Assembly: GCA_022432975.1 (NCBI GenBank)
Contig: CM039506.1
Coordinates: 15,171,545 to 15,235,544 of the forward strand
Direction of reading: 5' to 3'
DNA: 64,000 nucleotides
From: Begonia masoniana
Taxonomy: Eukaryota; Streptophyta; Magnoliopsida; Cucurbitales; Begoniaceae
Shown: positions 21,346 to 33,319 of the stretch, one piece after another
Layout: every line of letters starts with the position of its first letter
How positions within the stretch are numbered: the stretch's first letter is position 1
Position numbers and translations under genes: made by a program
Notes under the pieces: model-generated
Databases searched by the model: none
Seen by the model: the letters and a program-made list of their open reading frames with translations, nothing else
Told to the model about the DNA's origin: nothing

Positions 21346-24113
21346 AAGAAGTTGAGATCAGTTAGAAGAGTTGTTAGACAAGGGGGTTATTCAACCTAGT
21401 TCTCCCTTGGGGCTTGTGCTGCGAGTTTTGTTCGGTAAGAGGACGGAAACTTCCGAATGTGCACCGATTACAGAGAGTGAATAAGCCTAACGGTGAAGAA
21501 TAAGTACCCACTGCCCCGGATTGATGATTTGTTTGACCAACTACAGGGTGCCCGAGTGTTTTCGAGGATTGACCTACGCTCAGGTTACTATCAGTGAAGG
21601 TCCGGAGGAAGATATACAGAAACGGGCCTTCCGAACAAGGTCACGGGCATTACGAGTTTCTCGTTATGTCTTTCGGACTACGAATGCCCCGACAGCATTT
21701 ATGGACTTAATGAACCGCGTCTTCAAGGAGTATTTGGACAAATTTGTGGTTGTATTCATGATAATATATTGATCTATTCAAAGATGAAAGAGGAACACGA
21801 AGAACACCTACGGATAGTTTTGGAAGTTTTGCAACAACGCCAGCTCTACCCAAAGTTCTCTAAGTGCGAATTTTGGCTGGACAGAATAAGCTTTCTCAGC
21901 CATATCATATGTCAGTAGGGAATCTCGGTGGATCCAGCTAAGATTTAGGTTGTCAGCGATTGGCCACAGCCTAAGAATGTGCGTGAGGTACGCGGGTTTC
22001 TCGGATGGCAGGATACTACAGGAAGTTCATGAGGGATTTTAAAAAATAGCAGTCCCTCTATCCGATGACGAGAAAGAATGAAAAGTTTGTATGGTCTGCT
22101 ACATGTGAAACGAGCTTCAACGAACTGAAACAAGACTGACTACAGCACCAGTGTTGACGTTGCCTATTGAAGGCGATAAGTTCAGTATATACTGTGATGC
22201 TTCAAAGATTGGACTTGGGTGTGTGTTAATGCAGGAGGGCAGAGTCATTGATTATGCTTATAGGCAGTTAAAGCCGTACGAGCAAAATTATCCGACACAC
22301 GACCTTGAGCTTGCAGCGGTTGTCTTTGCTTTAAAATTTGGAGACACTATCTGTATGGGCAGCAGTGTGAGGTGTTCTCTGATCACAGAAGCTTAAATAT
22401 TTGTTTACGCAAAAAGAACTTAATATGCGACAGAGAAGGTGGTTAGATTTCGTTTTAAAGATTATGATTTTAAAATTAAATACCACCCAGGGAAGGCAAA
22501 TAACGTTGCGGATGCTTTGAGCAGGATACCTTCTACTAGTCAGTCTATGCTTGCATTGATGTCGGGAATGCTAAGGTCTGAGATCAAAGGTTTGATGTGG
22601 AAATTGTGGCCGAGTTGTCCACTATGCTCACGAACATTTCCCTCAGACCGACAATAATGACAGACTTCGAGAAGCTCAGAAGGAAGACTTGGAGTGTGAG
22701 AGATATCGATTGAGCACGACATCTGAGGACCCGTCCGATTTCAGCTTGTCGGATGATGGAATATTGAGATTCAGGCATAGGTGGTACGTGCCTAATGATG
22801 AGGAGCTGAAAAGAGAGATCTTAACTGAGGCACACTCTTCGGCCTATTCGGTGCATCCAGGAAGCATGAAACTGTGCAGAGACCTGAGACAACATTTCTG
22901 GTGGCCGAACATGAAGAGAGAGATTGCCAGGTATGTGGAAACCTGCCTGGTTTGCCAACAGGTTAAGGCGGAACTCCAAAGGCCAGCCGGAACCTTACAA
23001 CCACTGCCAATTCCGGAGTGGAAATGTGAGCAATCTTTATGGATTTCATTGTTGGACTCCCGAGAACGACGAAGGGGCACGATGGCATCTAGGTAATTAT
23101 GGATCGTTTGACAAAACGGCCCACTTTCTATCGGTGAGATGACCTATTCTATGGATCAACTCGCCAAGCTGTATGTACAGAAGATCGTCAGGCTACACGG
23201 AGTGCCTATTTCGATTGTCTCCGATAGAGATGCCAGGTTTACTTCAAGGTTCTGGAAGAGTTTACATAAGGCTATGGGAACTCAGTTGAATTTTAGCACG
23301 GCGTTTCATCCTCAGACTGACGGAAAAACAGGAAAGAACAAATCAGATTCTTGAGGATATGCTTAGAGCTTGCGTGCTAGAGTTTCAGGGCTCGTGGAAC
23401 CGATATTGCTCTTAATTGAGTTCTCGTACAACAACAGCTTCAGGCTACGATTGGCATGGCTCCGTACGAGGCATTGTATGGTCGAAAATGCAGATCTCCA
23501 CTATACTGGGACGAAGTTTGGCAAAGCTAGTATAATTGGCCCAGATATTTTGCAGCAAACAACGGAGAAGATCGCTGTTATTAGACAACGTATGAGATAG
23601 CACAGAGCCGCCAAAAGAGTTATGCAGACACTAGACGGAGGGAATTGCAATTCAAGGAGGGTGCCAAAGTATATTTAAAGATTTCTCCATTTAAGGGCAT
23701 TATACGGTTCGGAAGAAGAGGCAAGTTGAACCCTTAATACGTGAGGCCTTTTCCTATTTTGAAGAGAATCGGGACTTGGCGTACAGGTTATAGCTCCGGC
23801 ATCTATGGAAGGTATTCACGATGTATTTCACGTGTCCATGTGCAGAAAATGCGTGCGTGATCCGTCACACGTCATAGAGGCAAGGGAGATCGAGGTGCAA
23901 CCAACACTGACCTATGTGGAGAGGCCAGTGCGGATTTTAGAGACCTCTGTAAAGGTGTTGCGCAATAAGGAAATCCCTCTGGTAAAGGTTTTGTGGAGGA
24001 ATCATGATGTTGAAGAGGCTACTTGGGAGAGGCAACATGATATGATGTCGAAGTATCTGAACTATTTGTATAGCCAAATTTTGAGGACAAAATTTTAATT
24101 AAGGTGGATGGAA
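21346..24113 (+). pseudogene. Repeated element A pol fragment (RT to chromodomain), error-rich
   Basis: This corresponds to 8018-10807. The same stops, purine tract and order are present, but small deletions break frames further: RT falls into many frames, and RNase H survives as 22151-22350 ([18 protein letters not shown]). Part of integrase is at 22689-23040 ([10 protein letters not shown]) and 23139-23354 ([12 protein letters not shown]). The chromodomain is in 23805-24098 ([18 protein letters not shown]). It holds no information beyond the first copy. Confidence 0.85.
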
Positions 24114-26435
24114 TGTAACACCGGTTTTACGAGATTTTATAATTCCATTAAATAATGACATTTTTGTAAATATGTCAAATTAAGTCCGTTTTGCGAACAG
24201 AAAGTTTTATTGGGATCTAAATAATAAATTAGAATTTATGGTGAAATAAGGAAATTTGGAGAAAACGAATAGTTAGTCAAATAACGAGATAAGTTGGAGA
24301 AACCAAACTAAGTTCAACCAAACAAGCAATTGGATGGAGGGGCAAATTAGGAAGTAAAAAGAGGGTAGTTGGGAACATCAAGTGAGAGTGTGACAATGTC
24401 AAACTTGTAGGAGAAGCTGGCAAAGCCAGCACCTTCCCTTTTCCTCCCTTAGGAGAAACCACATTCACTTTCACCCTTCTCCCCTTTAACCTTCACAGCC
24501 ACGAAAATTCTCTCCACCCCTACGCTCCACAATTCAACGGCTCCTCCAACTGATCGATTTCCTTCACGATTCATTCCTAATCCCGACCCTGGGTAAGGTT
24601 TTAATGTTCTGGTTTGTTAGCTTTCGATTTTAGAGATGTTATTCAGATAGGGTTTCGTTAGAAATTGCCGATGGAAGTTAGAAATCGTTAGCTGTTGGAA
24701 TGTTGAATGATAATAAGGCATTTATGATTATGGAGGATAGTTAAGTGGAATTAACGTAGTCCGATTGGGTTAGACTCGGTTCTAATGCCGTGTGTTATAA
24801 ATTGTCTTAGGTGACAAGCTCTCAGATAGTGCTTGGTGTGCTGAGGACTTGAGGTAAGTTCTCGTGACTTACTATGGCCGATTGGCCTACACTATATGTC
24901 AAGCTTTGTCTCTTGAGGATTGTTGGTGAATGTTGGTGCTTTGTCTGTTTAATTGCTTTGGTTGGGGTAGTTAGGGTTAATTACTTTATAGTCTGTGCTT
25001 GTGATGTTTTGATGGTATTTATATGATATTGTGCATATTGAAATGTTCATGCATCATGGTTTTAAAACGTCATGAAAATGAATTTACATACGGGTTTCAT
25101 GAAATGAACATGCATGTAAAGACAAGTAAAGTATCACAGTAAACAACCATGGCATGGGGTTATCGGGGATGAGGCTCAGACCTGGCGTTCCATGGGGAGC
25201 GGGTTTTCCTCCCTTCAGATGGTGTGGGCTGTCTAACCGCTTGATGTGCCCTATCCATCTGTCGAGCGTTTCCGATAACCATAGACTGACACGTACCGAT
25301 ATATGAAATAACATGGATGGTTTTCTTAGCATTAAACATACATGATCATGTATTGGCATTTACGTAGAATTTACTGAGATTTTTATCTCATAGGTGTCTT
25401 TATGGTGTAGGTGATATAGAGCAAGGTGAGGAGGATTTTCCTCTCTCAGACGAGCCTGCAGCTTGAAGGAGGATGTTCGTGGAAGCGGCTGGCATAGTCG
25501 ATGCGAGCATGACCCGTGAGAGCATAGGTTAAATGTTTTGGATGATGATATTTTGATGAAATGTATAGAAACTCTTATTAGGATGCTTGGTATTTGGATA
25601 GGTTGAAAATTATGTTTTGATGAATTAGATATAGATTTTGATGCTTTGAGGATATGGATTTGGATGAATATTAATGAAGGTTATGTTTAAATGTTTTGGA
25701 AGTTCTGAGTGAATGGTGTGTAAGTACAGAGGGAAATTGTATGGGTTCCGATTAAGTGTTCGGTTACTGTTCACGGTGGATGCTGGGTGATTAAGTCATC
25801 CGGCTGACGTCACCGGTGGATGTAGCTTATTTTGTATGGGTTCGGTTATGTTCACCGGTGGATGCTAGGTAATTAAGTCATCCGGCTGACGTCACGGTCG
25901 ATGTAGCTTATTTTGTATGGGTTCGGTTACTGTTCACTGGCGGATGCTGGGTGATTAAGTCATCCGGCTGACGTCACCGGTCGATGTAGCTTATTTGGTA
26001 TGGGTTCCGTTACTGTTCACCAGCGGATGCTGGGTGATTAAGTCATCCGGCTGACGTCACTGGTGGATGTAGCATATTTTGTAGGGGTGAGCGATAGAAG
26101 TGTTGAGCGGTGGACGTGATTAGCGGTGGATGTTGCCTGGTCAAAGTCAATCGACAGATGTATTAGGTTACTGTTGAGCGGTGGATGTGAGTTGAGCGGT
26201 GGATGTAGCTTAGCAGAAGTGAGTGGCGGACGTGAACAAGAAAAATTTGGGCTTGGGCCCTTTTTGCCCTCTGTTCTGCTAGGCCGATTCCTCTTCTGTT
26301 TTAAGGTTTTATTTAGTTGACTTTTAAATATGTTTCCAAATTTAATTTAACGAAAGGGTTTACCAGAAAGTTATAAAAAAAAATAATATAATAATATAAT
26401 ACAAAAAAATTAGGAATAGTTTAAGGGTCGTTACA
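24114..26435 (+). repeat. Repeated element A 3' LTR
   Basis: This is the copy of 10808-13141, 2,322 bp here, with single-base deletions mainly in its first kilobase and inside the TGACGTCA repeats (25740-26070). It is followed by CTAGG at 26436-26440 and the second copy of the element B LTR. Confidence 0.88.
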
Positions 26436-26440
26436 CTAGG

Positions 26441-26985
26441 TCTCTATATATAGCCTACTCTTTGTAATGGCTAAAAACCTTATCCAAATTTATCAATTGA
26501 GTATTGTTTTTCTTTGAACCAAAGTGTTCGTTGTGTTGCCTCGATTTTGGACGCCAAAACCGTGAGAAGATTTGCCTATATTATTAACAATGTTTGAAGG
26601 TACCTCTGTTAATTCTTACCTTCATCTTCATAATTCTCTCTTTGAGAGTCTAAAGAGGAGTTGAAGAAGGTGATACCTTCCTTAAGGTGGTTGAATTTCT
26701 CTTTGGAAACTTCTTTGCTTCCAAGCCTAACATTGAGATAGTTTGGGAGGCCTCTAAGGGTGAGCTTCACGCCCACGGTTTTCAACTCTTTTTCCACACC
26801 ATCTTCTTCTTCCTGCAAGCTCCATTTCCACCTCACAATCACTTACTCATTCCCCTTGCATTTTCGTTACATTTAGCACCATTTTCATCTCATTGTTTCC
26901 TTACATTCTCAGCCACATCTACCACCAGAGGAGTGCATAACTTTTTGTTGGTTTTTGAATCACCTCTTTGAGGCTTATTCCGTCA
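26441..26985 (+). repeat. Repeated element B 5' LTR, second part
   Basis: This is the copy of 13147-13693 with two or three one-base deletions in homopolymers. The TATA-like box is at 26445-26452 and the primer site follows at 26988-27000. The leader runs to 28160. Confidence 0.87.
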
Positions 26986-28160
26986 AGTGGTATCATAACA
27001 TAGGGAAGCTTCCTCAGAGCAATTTTCATTCAGACAATTCGCTATTTTTCTTTAAAAATAAAATAAAATTGGGCTGCATTTCCATTACAAAACTGGGTGA
27101 TCAATTTATTTTAAAAAAAAAAACAGTTTGGGTTTTCATAAACTGTTTCGTAACTACTGTTTCATTCTTTTTTCATACGATTTTTAGAAGTTTTTCTCTG
27201 CTCTCTTTAGCTCTCTTACCTCAGATTAATATTAGTTCCTATCCTATTTAAGTTGTTTTGCAGATTTCATGAGAGTCGACTAAAGGAGTGCTTTGTTTTC
27301 TGCGGTTCTGGTTTCCTTTTTTCCTTTCCTTGTTTTAATTCTTTTTTATTGTTCTTTGCTGCATTTCGATTTTGTTCTTTACATTTTCAGCACGTTTTGA
27401 TCTGATATTAACTCCTAAACATTAATATAACAATCACATTTTAGAGTTAAGTATATAATTTGTTTATTGAATTGGTTTTTTGCAAACCGAGTAGACCCAT
27501 TAAACTTCAGATTTTTATCGATTGGAATCTGATCTGTTTTGTGATTTTTGCTTCTAATCTTTGCTTAATATTTGTTCCAGCAGGTCTATTCACGTAATAT
27601 TGTTCTATTGTGCTGTTTGTTTAAGAAATTTTGGTTTTACACATTATATAATCGAAGCTGATTATTATTGTGCATGAACGTGCCTACCAGCTGTTTGTTA
27701 AAATGCTTGGCCAAAAATTTTTGAAAAAAATTACTCTTTGAATCTGTTATTCAGCACCTTAATCTATCAACTTTCTTGCATGTTTTGCCGTATTTAAATC
27801 TATTGTCTTGTACTAAAGTGATATCATCTGACTAAGAAATAAAGTTGTCATATTGGGTAAAATTGATTTACTTAAGGGGTGCTAAAGATCTAATCAACAA
27901 GATTTGGAATTGTGCTTATTAATTGTTGTGTGTTTTGCTTTGTTTTAATTCTATTATTTTTATTGTCTTTTAGTTTAATTAAGTATTCCTAATATTTTAA
28001 TTAGATAATCATTTCACCTAATCCCCTTTTAAAGTCATCAACTGTAATTTTTTTTTTTAAATTCAAATTTTCCTTCAAAATTTTCCTAAAGCTTAAAGTT
28101 ACACCTTTCATATCCTAAACTTTAAGTACTTAAATACTTAACCTCCTTCCTAACACATAA

Positions 28161-29455
28161 ATGGTTAAGACAAGGAGCAGAACTATCCGAGAAATCATTC
28201 AAAACATGGACAACACTCGTGGTAAGGAAGTTCCATCAATCGAGTCCTCCACCCATCACGAGGGTGAATCAAGCATGCAAGATCAAATAGAAGGCTTGAT
28301 TAAAGCGGTGACTTCCCTAACCCAATGAGTTGAGGACATGGACTTAAGATTCAATCAATCTCGCGAACCAAGGACACACAATCCTCGTAGGGACTTCTAT
28401 TCAAGGGACACCTCCTTAGAAACCTCAATCCAAAGAAGGACGCAATGCCCCCATGGAAGAAATCCTCAACAAGATCCTCGAGATCACCAAGAGGAAGATG
28501 AATGGGTTGAAAAACCTCGAAGAAGAAATCCTCGCCAAGATCCTTGAGATCACTAAGAGGATGATGAATGGACTGAACGCCCAAGAAGTAGAAAATTTTG
28601 AGGATATAACTATTTGGAAGATGATGAATGGATGTTGGACGAAGAGGAGAATTACCGTCCACATAGTCGTAAAGATCACCACAATCGATGAAATGTCAAA
28701 TTGTCTATCCCGCCCTTCAATGGGACATGTGACGGAAACACATTCCTAGATTGGGTAGACAAAGTTAAAAAGGTCTTCGAATGCCATGACTACTCCGAGA
28801 GAGTGAAGATCCAGTTGGTTTCTATCGAGTTATCGGGTCATCCCGCCCTATGGTGGGCCGGCCTCAAGGCCAAGAGGTTACTCGAATATGGCGATCCCAT
28901 CACTACATGGAGGGAGATTAAAACCCTCATGAGAAGGAGGTTCATACCAAAGCACTACAAGCATGAGCTTTACTAACAATTGCATAGCCTCCTGCCAGTC
29001 AGTGGGCTAGTATCTCGCCAAATTTGAGACCCTCAAGATGCGTTGAGATTTAGAAGAACCCGAGGAACAAGAAGTAGCTAGGTTTATTAGAGGGCTTAAT
29101 CGGGATATAGGTGACATAGTGGAGTTGCAACAATTGGAGACCATGGATAAGGTCATCCAACTAGCTCTCACCGTGGAGAGACAACTCAAGAGGAAGAAGA
29201 CAAACCATTATCCTTCTAAATTCACACCTAGACCCCAAAGTTTCAACAAGACTACCACCACTATTATGAATCGAAATGATGGAAAAAGCCTTTTAACCGT
29301 AATTGGCCCCCTAAAGAAGTAAGTGGTGCGACCCCCATAGGGAAACTTCAAGGCCCCAATCAAGGAAACATTCAAGTAACTAAGCCAATAATCAAAAGGC
29401 TCGAGATTTCTAATGCTATAAATGCTTAGGCAAAAGACATTTTGCCAATGAATGC
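28161..29455 (+). pseudogene. Repeated element B Gag
   Basis: This is the copy of 14869-16162 with the same start (MVKTRSRT), the same TGA, the same 66-bp repeats and the CA core at 28701-28976. Differences are few: one Leu-to-Ile change in the CA core, one added base near 28600 and a Lys-to-Glu change near 29137. Confidence 0.85.
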
Positions 29456-29490
29456 CTTAACTGTAGGGTAATGGTAATCAAGGAATCCAC

Positions 29491-31555
29491 AGACGAGTGG
29501 TAGAGCGAAAATGATGAAGGGCAATACGATATGGAAGTAGAGGAGGAAATGATGGAGGAGAGTGACACCGACGGTGATGAATGCCCGCCTCAAGATGGAC
29601 CTCTACTTATGGTTATTAGAAGAGCCCTTATCTCAAAGAACACGCAAGATGACTGCCAAAGGGAAAACATATTCCACAGTCGATGTGCGGTAAAAGATAA
29701 AGTGTGTTCATTCATCATTGATGGAGGCAGTTTTGTGAACGTTGCTTCTAAGGAGATGGTCGACAAGTTAAAGTTGCAACTGTTGAGTACCCTTACCCCT
29801 ACAAGTTGAGTGGTTGGATGATCGTGACGACATTAAAATGAACAAGCATGTGGCCATCGACTTTACTATTGGCAAGTACAAGGACTCGGTTCTTTGTGAT
29901 GTTGTTCCGATGAACGCTAGTCACCTGCTATTGGGTTGACCCTGGCAATACGACCGTAAGGGAACACATGATGGTTTCCTCAACAAATACATGTTAAAGT
30001 TCGGAGGTAGGACAATTAAATTACTACATATGACTCCGGAGCAAGTGGCACAAAATGATGCCAAGAGGAAAGAAGAAAAGAAAAAGGAAGTTCTGTTAAT
30101 GTTAAAGCACGAGTTGAGGTCATCTATGTCAAAGGAGAAACGCTTATTTTGGTACTGTTTCGAGATCGGGTTATGGAGTTGGGTGAGATTCCCTTAGCTG
30201 TCCAAACCCTACTTAAGGATTTTCAAGATGTCTTTCCTGAGGAGTTGCCACAAGGATTGCCGCCTTTACTTGGCATCGAATATCAAATAGACCTCCAACC
30301 TGGTGCTATACTTCCTAACTGACCGACCTAACGTATGAGGCCTGAAGAAGCAAAAGAATTACAAAAACAAGTAAGTGAGCTATTGGACAAAGGATATATC
30401 TGAGAATCCAAGAGTCCTTATGTTGTTCCTACCTTACTTGTGTTAAAGAAAGATGGCACCATGAGGATGTGTGTCGATAGTCAAGCGATAAATCAAATTA
30501 CCATCAAATATCGATTTCTGATACCTAGGCTCGAGGATACGTTAGACGAACTCAGTGGAACGTCCATATTTTCAAAGGTGGATTTGAAAAGTGGTTACCA
30601 CCAAATTCGTATGAGAGAATGTGACGAGTGGAAGACTGCCTTTAAGACAAAGTACGGATGTTGAGTGGATGGTTATGTCATTCGGTCTCACAAATGCCCC
30701 TAGGACTTTCATGCGGTTGATGCACCACGTCCTCAAGGATTTTCTTGTCAAGTTTATTGTCGTCTATTTTGATGACATCCTAGTTTATAGCCTTGACCTT
30801 CCCCAACATTTAAACCACCTAAGAACCTTATTCTAAACATTGAGGAATGCAAAATTGTTTGGAAATTTGAGCAAATGTTCTTTCCCCTAAGAGAAGGTAC
30901 ACTTTCTTGGATTCATCATATCGAAAAATGGGCTAGAAGTTGATGAGGAGAAAGTCAAAGCCATTAAGGAATGACCTACTCCTAACGGAATTTCTGAGAT
31001 TCGTAGCTTTCATGGACTAGCCTCTTTTTATAGAAGATTTATCAAGGATTTTAGCTCTATTGTAGCTCCCATTACTGATTGTACGAAGAAGGGAGTAGAA
31101 TTTGCATGGACTCCTGCCTGCCAAAGAAGTTTTGAGCTGATTAAAGAGAAGTTATGTCATTCCCCGTTTTATCCCTTTTGGATTTCAATAAGATCTTTGA
31201 AATCGAAAATGATGCATCCAGAGTTGGTATTGACGCTGTATTGATGCAAGAGGGTAAACCAATTACATATTTTAGTGAGAAATTAAAGGGGGCAGCTCTC
31301 AATTACTCAACTTATGACAAGGAATTCTATGCTGTCATACGAGCATTGGAGCAATGACAACACTATCTCTTATCCAAATAATTTGTGATACACTTCGACC
31401 ATCAATCTCTTAAGCATATTAAGAGTTAACACATATTTAACAAAAGACGTGCAAAGTGGGTTGAATTTTTGGAGTGATTTCTTTACAACCTCAAGTATTT
31501 AAAAAGAGAAAATAATGTTGTCGCTGACGCTCTATCCCAAAAAAAAATCCTATTA
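29491..31555 (+). pseudogene. Repeated element B protease, RT and RNase H
   Basis: This is the copy of 16200-18265. The protease site FIIDGGSFVNVAS lies within 29531-29809, which is cut short by a one-base loss at about 29780. The RT catalytic FDDILVYS is in 30621-30836. One-base losses at about 30127, 30657 and 31164 distinguish it from the first copy. RNase [17 protein letters not shown] is at 31154-31357. Confidence 0.85.
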
Positions 31556-31561
31556 ACTGAC

Positions 31562-32830
31562 TTGGGAGTTAGATTTTTCGGATTTGATTGGATCAAAACC
31601 ATGTATGAATCAGATTCCAACTTTGGTTCGCACTACTCACGTTGCTTGGAAAAGGACGAAGAAAGATATTATATTATGGATGGATTCCTACTAAGGGGAG
31701 GAAAATTATGTATCCCTAACTGTAGTTTAAGGCTAAGCCTTGTCAAGGAAGCCCATAGCGGAGGCCTTGCGGGCCATTTTGGTGAAAAGAAGACCCTTAG
31801 TATGCTTAAGAAACATTTCTTCTAGCCGCATATGATGTGAGACATGCATCGATTAATTGAGCAGTACATCATGTGCAAAAGGGCCAAGAGCAAGGTCCTA
31901 CCCCAAGGATTGTATATGCCATTACCAGTTCCAACTAACCCGTGGGTTGAAATTAGTATGGATTTTGTTTTGGGATTGCCACAGACCTCCCGAAGTAAGG
32001 ATTCTATTATGGTGGTTGTTGACCGATTTTCAAAAATGACACATTTTATTACGTGCAACAAGACAGATGATGCGACCTTGATAGCCGATCTTTTCTTTAA
32101 GGAGATTGTCCGTCTCCACGGAGTGCCTCACTCAATTGTGTCAGATAAAGGCACAAAATTTTTAAGCACTTTTTGGAAGGCATTATGGAAGAATTTGGGG
32201 ACCAAGTTATGCTTTAGTACATCTTTTCATCCCCAAACTAATGTATAAACAGAGGTTGTCAACCAGACCTTGGGTACCCTCTTACGAACTGTCGTGAGCA
32301 AGAAATTATCAAATTGGGACACTGTGCTACCACATCTTGAATTCTGCTACAATCGAAACTTTCGCTCCACCACCCAACAAATGCCCTTCGAAATAGTCTA
32401 TGAATTCAATCATTCCACATCGTTGGATCTCGTCCCCATACCCACCAAGGATCTTGTTAACCCATCCAGAGATAATAAGGCGGAGCAAGTTAAGAAGTTG
32501 CATGAAAAAGTACGTAAAGCCATCGAGAAAAGTAATGAAGGATATGCTACACAAAAAAACAAAGGTAAAAAAGAAGTCGTGTTTGAAGTAGGAGATTTGG
32601 TTTGGTTGCATCTACGCAAAAAGCGTTTTCCAACCAAAAGGCGATCTAAATTGCTCCCTAGAGCGGACGGTCCCTTTAAGATAGTGGAGCGGATCAATAA
32701 TAACGCCTATAAGTTGGAGCTACCTGGCGATTATGGAGTATCGGCGACATTCAATGTCCAAGATCTATCACCTTACAAGGGAGAACATCTTGAGGATGAG
32801 GAAATCAAATCCTCATTCACTCGGAGAGGA
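31562..32830 (+). pseudogene. Repeated element B integrase
   Basis: This is the copy of 18273-19541. The predicted ORFs (31562-31825, 31844-32248, 32270-32833) are identical in translation to their counterparts in the first copy, with the same YIMC zinc-finger change and the same stop after FHPQTNV. Confidence 0.87.
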
Positions 32831-33319
32831 TGACATGCCAAGGAGGCCGATCACCTGTTCACAAGCAAAGGTCCAAACTTTACTTAATCTCCTTACTAAT
32901 GACCTTGTTTATTTTGTAGGTGTTAATCCCGTTGAGCATGCGGCATGAGAGACAAGCTTGACGGACATGGATCACCCCCTTCACCTTCTATCATGGAGTA
33001 CCTCCTTGGAGAGCTCGGATTACCATGAAGAATCATTAGAGTACCAGCTGGAGTATCAAAAGCCTAAATTTGTCTTCCGGGAGACAACTCCATGTAATTT
33101 TAGCCATTTTTCATTTTTTTTTTCTTTTATTTGGCAAACTCTAGGCCATTAGTTAGACTTTTATCACATTTAGACTAAGTCCTGTATGGTGGCTTGATTG
33201 GGGTGACCACCACTAGGCCCATTGTGGATTTATCACATGACCATCACTTGGCCCTTTGATGAGCTATTTCTTAGCTCATGCCTTGGCCTGTTGAAAGTTG
33301 GCATTTGGAGCACTTAAAA
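32831..33319 (+). repeat. Repeated element B 3' LTR, first part
   Basis: This is the copy of 19542-20030. Here it is followed by the complete element C, so this is the arrangement that fits the full nest. TAAAA at 33315-33319 is the left target duplication of C. Confidence 0.88.
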